In this document: positions 28,971 to 36,779 of the stretch, in pieces
Numbering within the stretch: position 1 is the first letter of the stretch
Layout of the letters: each line of letters opens with the position of its first letter
NCBI GenBank assembly: GCA_021736645.1
Contig: JAIPFM010000131.1
Coordinates: forward strand, 1-64,000
Direction: 5' to 3'
Length of the DNA stretch: 64,000 nt
From: Phycisphaerae bacterium
GTDB lineage: Bacteria > Planctomycetota > Phycisphaerae > Sedimentisphaerales > Anaerobacaceae
Made by a program: the position numbers and the translations under genes
Notes under the pieces: generated by a model
What the model was told of the DNA's origin: nothing
Seen by the model: only the letters and a program-made list of their open reading frames with translations
Databases searched by the model: none

Positions 28971-31697
28971 ATGAAGACAAAATGGACGTTACTCTTGTTG
29001 ACCGTGTCAGTGGCCCTCTCCATGGAGGCTGTTGCCGAACCGGATCCGAATTTCTATGTGTTTCTGTGTTTTGGCCAGTCCAACATGGACGGGGCCGGAC
29101 GCATCGAAGCACAGGACAAGACCGTGGACGAACGCTTTCAGGTCCTGGCCGCCATGGACATGCCGAATCTGGCCAGACAGAAGGGGCAGTGGTATCCAGC
29201 CATCCCTCCGTTGTGTCGCGACACAGGCGGTCTGGGCCCTGCAGATTATTTCGGCCGGACCCTGGTGGCCAACCTGCCGGACCCTATTCGAGTCGGGGTC
29301 ATCAATGTCGCAGTGCCAGGCTGTAAGATCGAACTGTTCGAAAAGGACACCTTCCGGACCTATGCGGCCACGGCGCCCGATTGGATGGCCAATTTTATCA
29401 AGGGATACGACGGCAATCCGTATCAGTGTCTGGTGGACATGGCCAAACTGGCGCAAAAAGATGGCGTGATCAAGGGCATTCTGCTGCACCAGGGAGAGTC
29501 GAACCCGAACGACCTCGCATGGACAGAGAAGGTGAAGGGGGTGTATGACAACTTGATCAAGGACCTGCATCTCAAGGCCGAGGACGTTCCTCTCCTGGCA
29601 GGGGAAACCGTAAACGCGGATCAACAGGGCGTGTGCGCGGGCATGAACAAGTTCATCGCAGAACTGCCCAAGACACTGCCCACTGCCCATGTGATTTCGT
29701 CGGCCGGCTGTGCGCACAAAGGCGATCGTCTGCACTTCAGTTCTGCGGGTTACCGAGAGTTTGGCAAGCGATATGCAGAGACCATGCTCTCCTTGCTCGG
29801 CACCAAGACCATCGGTTCGGTGGCCCTGACCGTGCATACCGATCAGACCACCAAGACGATCAGCACCGGGATCTACGGCCAGTTTCTCGAACACATTTTC
29901 CATTCCGTGCACGGCGGGCTCTGGGGCGACCAGATTCTCAACGGCACACTGGAAGTGAGTCCCCCCAGACGGAGGAGACGCAGCAGTACGACGGGGCCGA
30001 GTACCGTGCCGCAGGCCGCCGCACCGCGGAACTGGGTGTTCATGGGTGATGTCAACAGCCTGTCCATGGACCGTGACAATCCCTTCAATGCGGAGGTTTC
30101 GGTGCGCATCACGCCCCAGGTCAACGGCGATGCAACGGGCGCGTCTGGCATTCGTCAGGACAATATCGCCCTCGTGCAGGGGGAACACTACAGCTTGTCG
30201 CTTTATGCACGCGGCAGTGACCATGTCATCGTGACATTCAAGGACGGCGACACACCCGTCTTTACGCAGACCTTGACCGGGTTGACAGCACAGTGGCAAA
30301 AGTTTACGGTCGAGTTTGGCGTGCCTCGCTCTGTGGACGCGGCGTCATTGACGATCGGCTCGACACTCTCGGGGCCAGTCAACATTGACCAGATCTCCCT
30401 GTTCTCCGATTCGGCCCTCGCCACCGGCGGGTATCGCCCTGACCTGTATAAGGCTGTGGCCGACCTCCAGCCCGCGTCCATTCGCTGGCCCGGCGGGAGC
30501 TTTGCCAATCGATACGTCTGGCAGAACGCCATTGGTCCGCGAGAAAAACGTCTGCCGCACCCTGTCGAACAGTGGGGCGATCGTGACACCTATCAATTCG
30601 GTACCGATGAATTCATCCAGTTCTGTGACAGGGTGGGCGCCGAGCCCATTCTGGTGCTGAACACGGCTCGGGGTGTGGAAGATGCCCTCAACTGGCTGGA
30701 ATACTGCATGGGTGATGTCACCACAGAGTACGGCAAGCAGCGGGCCGCCAACGGTCACCCTGAGCCGTACCAACTCAAGACGCTCGAGATCGACAACGAA
30801 CCCTGGCTCATGATGGACTATGACAGGTACCTGGATATTGTCAAGCGGTTCTGTCCGGCCATACGGGCCAAGTATCCTGACCTCAAACTCTCCGTGGCCG
30901 GCAGCTACGGCTACGACACCGGCCCGGGTGAGGGCAACCAGGAGGCCAACCGCAACTGGGACCCGCGCATCATCGAACAGGCGGGCACGCTTTTCGATAT
31001 CCTGTCGCCGCACTACTACAATGGGATTTACTTTGCGGCCGATCATGAGAATGATCCCTACAACTACGAGGCGTTCCTCAAGGGGCGCGGCGAGATCATC
31101 CGGGCTTCCGCCAATCCTGATATGAAGATCTACGTGTCTGAATGGAACCTCACCAAGGGAGAGTGGGGCAACGACTGGCGTGTCGGCCTCTATGCTGGCG
31201 GTATTCTCAATGCCTTCGAGCGTCAGGGCGATATCGTGACCATGTCCTGCCCTGCTTTGTTCTTGCGAAAGCAGGGCGTCACGAATTCATGGGACAACGC
31301 CCTGATCAACTTCGATCCCACCACCTGGTTTCCGGCTGGCAACTATGTGGTCATGAAGCTCTGGCGCGAGGCGTTCGGGCCCAATCTCCTGGCAGTGGAT
31401 GGACCGGACCGTCCACTCAATTTTGTGGCCGTGCGTTCCGCGGACAAACAGACCGTGTTTTTCAAGGTGGTCAACCCGACCCAATCGACAGTGGCAGCTG
31501 CCGTGCGATTCGATGGTGATCTGATGCCCGGCAACGCCACCCTGAAACTGATTGCCCCTGGCGGTGAAACCGTTAAGAACTCCCTGGAGGCACCCGACAA
31601 CATCAAGGTCGTGGCCGCCACCGCCACTGTAAAAGGGCAGACTGTGCAATTCACGATGCCCCCGCTCTCAGCCGGCGTGGTGCGTGTTACACCGTGA
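28971..31697 (+). CDS. Secreted CE6-like acetyl esterase - GH51 alpha-L-arabinofuranosidase fusion
   Basis: A 908-residue exported protein with a signal peptide ending near AVAEP. Residues about 25-275 are an SGNH-type sialate-O-acetylesterase/CE6 domain: S37 in FGQSNMDG, HQGESN, and D252/H255 in DRLHFSS. From about 285 a GH51 enzyme follows, starting GIYGQFLEHIFHSVHGGLWGDQI, with a long beta-sandwich insertion, acid/base E610 in EIDNEPW and nucleophile E724 in YVSEWNL, and a C-terminal beta-sandwich. Five arginines in a row (R333-R337) sit in a loop soon after the GH51 start. CE6 removes acetyl groups from xylan and GH51 removes arabinose, so the fusion pairs two debranching steps. The gene reads through to within three bases of the next. 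Confidence 0.92.
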   Translation: MKTKWTLLLLTVSVALSMEAVAEPDPNFYVFLCFGQSNMDGAGRIEAQDKTVDERFQVLAAMDMPNLARQKGQWYPAIPPLCRDTGGLGPADYFGRTLVANLPDPIRVGVINVAVPGCKIELFEKDTFRTYAATAPDWMANFIKGYDGNPYQCLVDMAKLAQKDGVIKGILLHQGESNPNDLAWTEKVKGVYDNLIKDLHLKAEDVPLLAGETVNADQQGVCAGMNKFIAELPKTLPTAHVISSAGCAHKGDRLHFSSAGYREFGKRYAETMLSLLGTKTIGSVALTVHTDQTTKTISTGIYGQFLEHIFHSVHGGLWGDQILNGTLEVSPPRRRRRSSTTGPSTVPQAAAPRNWVFMGDVNSLSMDRDNPFNAEVSVRITPQVNGDATGASGIRQDNIALVQGEHYSLSLYARGSDHVIVTFKDGDTPVFTQTLTGLTAQWQKFTVEFGVPRSVDAASLTIGSTLSGPVNIDQISLFSDSALATGGYRPDLYKAVADLQPASIRWPGGSFANRYVWQNAIGPREKRLPHPVEQWGDRDTYQFGTDEFIQFCDRVGAEPILVLNTARGVEDALNWLEYCMGDVTTEYGKQRAANGHPEPYQLKTLEIDNEPWLMMDYDRYLDIVKRFCPAIRAKYPDLKLSVAGSYGYDTGPGEGNQEANRNWDPRIIEQAGTLFDILSPHYYNGIYFAADHENDPYNYEAFLKGRGEIIRASANPDMKIYVSEWNLTKGEWGNDWRVGLYAGGILNAFERQGDIVTMSCPALFLRKQGVTNSWDNALINFDPTTWFPAGNYVVMKLWREAFGPNLLAVDGPDRPLNFVAVRSADKQTVFFKVVNPTQSTVAAAVRFDGDLMPGNATLKLIAPGGETVKNSLEAPDNIKVVAATATVKGQTVQFTMPPLSAGVVRVTP

Positions 31698-31738
31698 CGT
31701 CACACCAGAGACGGGTTGTATCAGAAAGGAATACCGTG

Positions 31739-33862
31739 ATGAGATTATCTCGAAGAGAGTTTATGGCAGCGGGCATGGCAGGGGCCGCCGGGCTTTGTGT
31801 CGGCAGTCAGGCAGCCGAATTGTCCCGACCCTTGCCGGATGAAGACGGCTACAAACTGTGGCTGCGATATGCGCGGCCAGGTGACGTCATCCAAACCTAT
31901 CGCAAGGTCGTGCAGCACATTCGCGTGGACGGGGTTTCGGCCACCTGTCGGATTATTCTCAGCGAGTTCGATTCGGCTGCCAAAGCCATGCTGGGCAGAG
32001 CAATTCCATTGAGCATGAACGATGTAGCGGAGGGCACCCTCCTTATCGGCACACCAGGGAATTCGGCGCAGATTCGCGAGTTGCACTGGGCCACTGATTT
32101 GGGGGCTGTGGGTGACGAGGGGTATATCATTCGCTCGGCGCGCATTGAAAACAAGCCGGTGACTGTGATTGCCGCCAACAGTGACATCGGGTCGCTGTAT
32201 GGGTGTTTTCATTTCCTGCGCCTGATGCAGACTGCCCAGCCGATCGATGCGCTCAACATCATAGAACGTCCTGCACTTCAACTTCGGTTGATGAACCACT
32301 GGGACAATCTCAATGGAACCATTGAACGCGGTTACGCGGGGCGTTCCCTGTGGCAATGGAACGATCTGCCGGACACACTGAGTCCTCGCTACGCCGACTA
32401 CGCACGTGCCTGTGCGTCCATCGGCATCAACGGCGCAGTGGTCAACAATGTCAATGCCGACCCTCGTGTGCTTTCACCGGAGTGGCTCCGCAAAGTCGCG
32501 GCCCTGGCAGACGTGTGGCGACCCTATGGTGTGCACATGTACCTGAGTGTCAACTTTGCCTCACCGGTACGCCTGGGTGGGCTTGCGACAGCCGATCCGC
32601 TGGATCAGGGTGTGATGGATTGGTGGAAGGCCAAGGCAGATGAAATCTATGGCCTCATCCCTGATTTCGGCGGATTCCTGGTCAAGGCGAACTCCGAGGG
32701 ACAGCCCGGACCGAAGACCTATGGACGCACACATGCCGAGGGGGCCAATATGCTGGCCGACGCGCTGGCCCCGCACAAGGGCAATGTCATGTGGCGGGCC
32801 TTTGTGTATGATGAAGACATTGACCCGGATCGCGCCAAGCGCGCCTACATCGAGTTCACACGCCTGGACGGGCAGTTCCGCCCGAATGTCGCCATCCAGG
32901 TCAAGAACGGCCCCATTGATTTTCAGCCGCGCGAGCCATTTCATCCGCTGTTCGGCGGCATGAAGCACACGCCTGTCATCGCCGAAATCCAGGCCACGCA
33001 GGAGTATCTTGGCCAGGCCAAACATCTCGTGTACCTCGGCACGATGTGGAAGGAATTCCTGGATTCGGACACACACGCCAAAGGCGCCGGTTCGACTGTG
33101 GCCCATGTGTTGGCAGGCAAGGTCCATCCCAGCCACATCACAGGCATGGTGTCCGTGACGAATCCCGGCCTGGACACCAACTGGTGCGGCCATCATTTCT
33201 CGCAATCGAACTGGTATGCGTTCGGACGACTCGCGTGGAATCCGGCGTTGTCGGCCCGGGAGATTGCCGACGAATGGGCGCGCATGACCTTCACCAACAA
33301 TGACATGACGCGAGCCATCATCCGCATCATGATGATGGACTCTCGAGAGACCTTTGTGAACTACACCATGCCCCTGGGCCTGCACCACCTGATCGGCGGC
33401 AATCACTACGCGCCCATGCCCTGGAACAGTCGTGCACCGCGAGCCGACTGGACTGCCACGTACTATCACCAGGCGTCTGAAGACGGCATCGGCTTTGACC
33501 GAACCAGGCGCGGCGACCGTGCTGTGGAGCAGTACTTCCCACCGGTCTGTGACCGGTTCGATGACATCGCGCAATGCCCGGAAGTGTATCTGCTCTGGTT
33601 CCATCGTTGTGCCTGGGACTATCGGATGAAGTCGGGCAAGACGTTGTGGGACGCCCTGTGCGAGACATATCAGCAGGGGGCCAAGCAGGCCGCTGTCCTT
33701 CAGAAAACTTGGCAATTTCTGGCTGGTCAGGTCGATGCACGTCGACACGCAGAAGTGGCAGACCGTCTGGTCATTCAAGTTGCAGATGCGGCCAAATGGC
33801 GAGACCAGATTTTGGAATACTTCGGACAATTCAGCAAGCGTCCAAGGCCGGGTGCAAGCTGA
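31739..33862 (+). CDS. Tat-exported GH67 alpha-glucuronidase
   Basis: About 707 residues from the ATG at 31739 (GAAAGGA upstream; an earlier in-frame ATG would overlap the previous gene and hide the signal). A Tat signal is evident: LSRREFMAAGMAGAAGLCVG. The GH67 catalytic set is intact: E320 in NSEGQPGP, D394 in KNGPIDFQPREP, and E422 in TQEYLGQ, with family-like spacings. The enzyme removes (4-O-methyl)glucuronic acid from the ends of glucuronoxylan oligosaccharides. GH67 acts on oligomers released by GH10, and a GH10 gene lies directly downstream. Export by Tat rather than cytoplasmic location is noteworthy. Confidence 0.93.
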   Translation: MRLSRREFMAAGMAGAAGLCVGSQAAELSRPLPDEDGYKLWLRYARPGDVIQTYRKVVQHIRVDGVSATCRIILSEFDSAAKAMLGRAIPLSMNDVAEGTLLIGTPGNSAQIRELHWATDLGAVGDEGYIIRSARIENKPVTVIAANSDIGSLYGCFHFLRLMQTAQPIDALNIIERPALQLRLMNHWDNLNGTIERGYAGRSLWQWNDLPDTLSPRYADYARACASIGINGAVVNNVNADPRVLSPEWLRKVAALADVWRPYGVHMYLSVNFASPVRLGGLATADPLDQGVMDWWKAKADEIYGLIPDFGGFLVKANSEGQPGPKTYGRTHAEGANMLADALAPHKGNVMWRAFVYDEDIDPDRAKRAYIEFTRLDGQFRPNVAIQVKNGPIDFQPREPFHPLFGGMKHTPVIAEIQATQEYLGQAKHLVYLGTMWKEFLDSDTHAKGAGSTVAHVLAGKVHPSHITGMVSVTNPGLDTNWCGHHFSQSNWYAFGRLAWNPALSAREIADEWARMTFTNNDMTRAIIRIMMMDSRETFVNYTMPLGLHHLIGGNHYAPMPWNSRAPRADWTATYYHQASEDGIGFDRTRRGDRAVEQYFPPVCDRFDDIAQCPEVYLLWFHRCAWDYRMKSGKTLWDALCETYQQGAKQAAVLQKTWQFLAGQVDARRHAEVADRLVIQVADAAKWRDQILEYFGQFSKRPRPGAS

Positions 33863-33959
33863 CGAAGTCCTTCAACTGTAGGGAAACCAGAATATCATGT
33901 GGGCCTGCTCAGCGGCAGGCTGGAAAGCATTTGAAAACATCTATAGGAAGGAACATTTG

Positions 33960-35147
33960 ATGAACAGACATATGAGACTGAGCTTGATCGTGTGCGTGGT
34001 CGTGGCTGGCACTGGTTACGGCCAGAACGACACGGACACTGCGTCCTCAATGACACTTAAAGGTGCGTATGCCGGAAAATTTCTGATAGGTGCGGCAGGC
34101 GATCTGCGGGGGTATTCCGAAGCCGAGTTGGCGAATATCAAAACACAATACAATATCCTCACTCCGGAAAACTGCATGAAGCCCCAGCCGATCCATCCCT
34201 CGAAGGATCAGTACAACTGGGCGACCTCCGATGCGCTGGTCCAGTGGTGCCAGGACAATGGGGTCAAGGTGTGGGGGCATACCCTGGGTTGGCATGCGCA
34301 AACACCCAGCTGGCTCCTGTATGCACCACCTTCGGAAACGGAAGGCACGGCTGAGTCGGAAGCCCCGCAGGCAGAGGCCGGGAATCGTCGCGGCGGTCGC
34401 GGTGGATTTGGCCAAAGGAGAATGGGTCCACCATTGTCACGGGAAGTCGCCATGAACAACCTGAAAAATCATATCATGACCGTGGTTGGACGTTACAAAG
34501 GACGTATCACCGGGTGGGATGTGTTCAATGAATCGATTGCAGACGGCGGTGACGGGTCGACGGAAAATCTGCGGAGTAACAGTTGGTATCAGGTGGTGGG
34601 GCCGGACGTCCTGACGATGGCTTTCAAGTGGGCACACGAGGCCGACCCGAGCGCCCAACTGTACTACAACGACTACAATATCGAACAGGGTGCCGTGGAG
34701 AACAAAGGCAAGCACGCCAGTTCCATGATCTTACTCAAGCGTCTCATCGCAGAGGGCGTGCCCATTCACGGTGTGGGTATCCAGGGGCACTGGCACCTGG
34801 ACACCAACCTGGCCGACGTGGAAAAGGCGATCACCAACTATGCGTCCCTTGGGTTGAAGGTCGCTATCACTGAGTTGGACGTAACCGCCACCGGCCGTAA
34901 CAGCGGTGCATTCGGTGTGAGTCGCGGCAACACAACCATCCCCGCAGAGAACTACCAGAAACAGGCCAAGGTGTACAAGGGATTGTTCGAAATCTTCAAA
35001 CGTCACTCGGATGTCATTGACCGCGTGACTTTTTGGGGTATCAGCGATCGACGGTCGTGGCGTCGGGGTCAGGACGCGCTGTTGTTTGACGGCGAGCTGC
35101 AGCCAAAGCCGGCATTCAAGGCCGTCATTGACGCAGCCTCAGACTAG
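33960..35147 (+). CDS. Secreted GH10 endo-beta-1,4-xylanase with Arg/Gly-rich loop
   Basis: About 395 residues from the ATG at 33960, preceded by AGGAAGGA. The signal peptide ends near GYGQN. The GH10 TIM barrel shows WHAQTPSWL, acid/base E191 in DVFNES and nucleophile E305 in AITELDV, and WGISDRRSW near the end. It hydrolyses internal bonds of the xylan backbone. Residues about 121-157 form an extra acidic then Arg/Gly-rich loop (GNRRGGRGGFGQRR) in the place where most GH10 enzymes have only a short loop before SREVAMNNLKNHI. The catalytic core is otherwise standard. A 200-base gap with nested inverted repeats separates it from the transporter gene. Confidence 0.94.
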   Translation: MNRHMRLSLIVCVVVAGTGYGQNDTDTASSMTLKGAYAGKFLIGAAGDLRGYSEAELANIKTQYNILTPENCMKPQPIHPSKDQYNWATSDALVQWCQDNGVKVWGHTLGWHAQTPSWLLYAPPSETEGTAESEAPQAEAGNRRGGRGGFGQRRMGPPLSREVAMNNLKNHIMTVVGRYKGRITGWDVFNESIADGGDGSTENLRSNSWYQVVGPDVLTMAFKWAHEADPSAQLYYNDYNIEQGAVENKGKHASSMILLKRLIAEGVPIHGVGIQGHWHLDTNLADVEKAITNYASLGLKVAITELDVTATGRNSGAFGVSRGNTTIPAENYQKQAKVYKGLFEIFKRHSDVIDRVTFWGISDRRSWRRGQDALLFDGELQPKPAFKAVIDAASD

Positions 35148-35183
35148 CGACGCATTTCACAAAAACAGCGACCATGGTTCTGT

Positions 35184-35297
35184 CGTGCTCGTGCTCAGCG
35201 AGTGAAATGAGCGGTGCTCGTAATCGCGATCGTTTTTTTATGTTTTCGATTACGAGCACGAGCACCAGTCACCTGCGGTGACCTGAGCACGAGCACG
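35184..35297. repeat. Nested inverted-repeat element with CGTGCTCGTGCTC arms
   Basis: Outer arms CGTGCTCGTGCTCAG (35184-35198) and its exact complement (35283-35297) enclose inner arms GTGCTCGTAATCG (35214-35226) and CGATTACGAGCAC (35247-35259), plus a small perfect hairpin GTCACC-TGC-GGTGAC (35268-35282). It lies between the xylanase and symporter genes. It codes for nothing. It could be a mobile non-autonomous repeat, and as RNA it would fold strongly and might damp read-through into the transporter gene. Confidence 0.75.
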
Positions 35298-35360
35298 ATG
35301 AGTCGTATGAGTTGTGAAATAGTGTACTAGAATGTGCTTCCATTTTAAGGAGTTGCATCC

Positions 35361-36779
35361 ATGAACTCATCGACGTTACAGTCTTCCGCTGGAAGTGACC
35401 GCCTCAAGGCACGCGAATACCTGGGCTACGCCCTGGGTGACACGGCCTCGAACTTCTTTTTCCAGACCTTCAACATCTTTCTCACCTATTACTATGTGGA
35501 TGTCTGGGGCATCCCGGCCACAGCGCTGTTGTGGATGTTCCCCATTGTTCGCCTCTTCGATGCCGTGAATGATCCAGTCATGGGCCTGATCGCAGACCGA
35601 ACGAATACGCGGTGGGGGAAATTTCGTCCCTATATCTTCTGGGGTGCCATCCCTTACGGTATCTGCGGCTATCTGATGTTTGCCGGCCCGGACTTCGGCC
35701 CGACCGGCAAGCTCGTTTACGCCTACATCACCTATTCGTTAATGTTGATAAGTTACACAGTGATCAATGTACCCTACTCATCACTCCTGGGGGTGCTCAG
35801 TCCGTCGTCTCGCACGCGTACCCAGGCATCAAGCTACCGCTTCGTGGGCGCGTTTGCCGGCGGATTTCTGATATCGCTCTTTGTCCGTCCTCTCGTGAAG
35901 TCTCTCGGCGTCAATAACGAAATGCGAGGCTTTCAATGGACCATGGCCATCTTTGCGGTTGCGTCGGTGACTCTGTTCTGGATTACATTTGTGACGACCA
36001 AAGAGCGTGTGAAGCCGCCAGCCGGGCAAAGAACCAATGTTCGTGAGGAATTGGGTGAACTGTTTCGGAACTGGCCCTGGATCATGCTGCTGATTGCGTC
36101 GATCCTGTCCACGACATTCATTGCCCTGAGATCTGGCAGTACAATCTTTTATTTCAAGTACGTGGTGGGCGACGACAAGATTCCGGTTTTTCTTGGGCTC
36201 GATCGAACCACGGTCTTCCTTTCCACGGGCATGCTGGCACAGATTGCCGGCACCGTGTTGTTGAGCTTCCTCGCCAGGCGTTTGGACAAGAAAGTCGCAG
36301 CCGCCGGGCTGTGCGCAGTCACAGGTCTGTCCTTCCTGGCATTCTACTTTTTGCCCAAGGATCAGTTCGGCCTGCTTCTCGTGGTCAATACGCTCGGTTA
36401 CCTCTGCATGGGGCCGACTTCGGCACTGACCTGGGCACTTTACGGTGATGTGGCCGATTACGGCGAATGGAAATTCGGACGCCGATCCACGGGGTTGATT
36501 TTTTCGGCCTCGCTGTTCTCGATCAAGACCGGCATCATGGTCGGTGGTTTTCTTCTGCCATTGTTCCTGGCTCGTTTCGACTATGTGAAAGACGCTGTGC
36601 AAACCCCCAGGGCCTTGCTCGGGATCACGCTGGCCTTCTCCATTGTGCCCGGAATCATTGCGCTGCTCAAGGCCGGTGCACTGATGATTTATCCGCTCAG
36701 CCAGAAACGTGTCGATGAGGTCGAACGGGAACTGGCTTCCCGTCGAGCGCTCGCATCTCCGGAAAAGGAGCCATCATGA
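35361..36779 (+). CDS. GPH-family (MFS) sugar:cation symporter, probable xylo-oligosaccharide or pentoside importer
   Basis: A 472-residue inner-membrane protein with about twelve hydrophobic helices. Typical glycoside-pentoside-hexuronide family motifs: YALGDTASNFFFQTFNIFLTYYYVDVWG at the start, NDPVMGLIADRTNTRWGKFRPY (family hallmark loop), VINVPYSSLLGVLSP and SALTWALYGDVADYGEWKFGRRSTGL. AAGGAG lies nine bases before the ATG. The stop codon overlaps the start of the cytoplasmic GH43 gene by four bases (ATGA), so uptake and intracellular hydrolysis are translationally coupled. The likely cargo is xylobiose, xylo-oligosaccharides or a related pentoside. It is the only transporter in the xylan locus. 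Confidence 0.93.
   Translation: MNSSTLQSSAGSDRLKAREYLGYALGDTASNFFFQTFNIFLTYYYVDVWGIPATALLWMFPIVRLFDAVNDPVMGLIADRTNTRWGKFRPYIFWGAIPYGICGYLMFAGPDFGPTGKLVYAYITYSLMLISYTVINVPYSSLLGVLSPSSRTRTQASSYRFVGAFAGGFLISLFVRPLVKSLGVNNEMRGFQWTMAIFAVASVTLFWITFVTTKERVKPPAGQRTNVREELGELFRNWPWIMLLIASILSTTFIALRSGSTIFYFKYVVGDDKIPVFLGLDRTTVFLSTGMLAQIAGTVLLSFLARRLDKKVAAAGLCAVTGLSFLAFYFLPKDQFGLLLVVNTLGYLCMGPTSALTWALYGDVADYGEWKFGRRSTGLIFSASLFSIKTGIMVGGFLLPLFLARFDYVKDAVQTPRALLGITLAFSIVPGIIALLKAGALMIYPLSQKRVDEVERELASRRALASPEKEPS

Noticed and set aside
29007-30299. 430-codon open frame on the minus strand
   Set aside because: It is antisense to the CE6-GH51 gene, whose catalytic residues are all in place.
35184-35297. Possible CRISPR array
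   Set aside because: The repeated GAGCAC words are inverted and nested, not direct repeats with regular spacers, and no cas gene is nearby.
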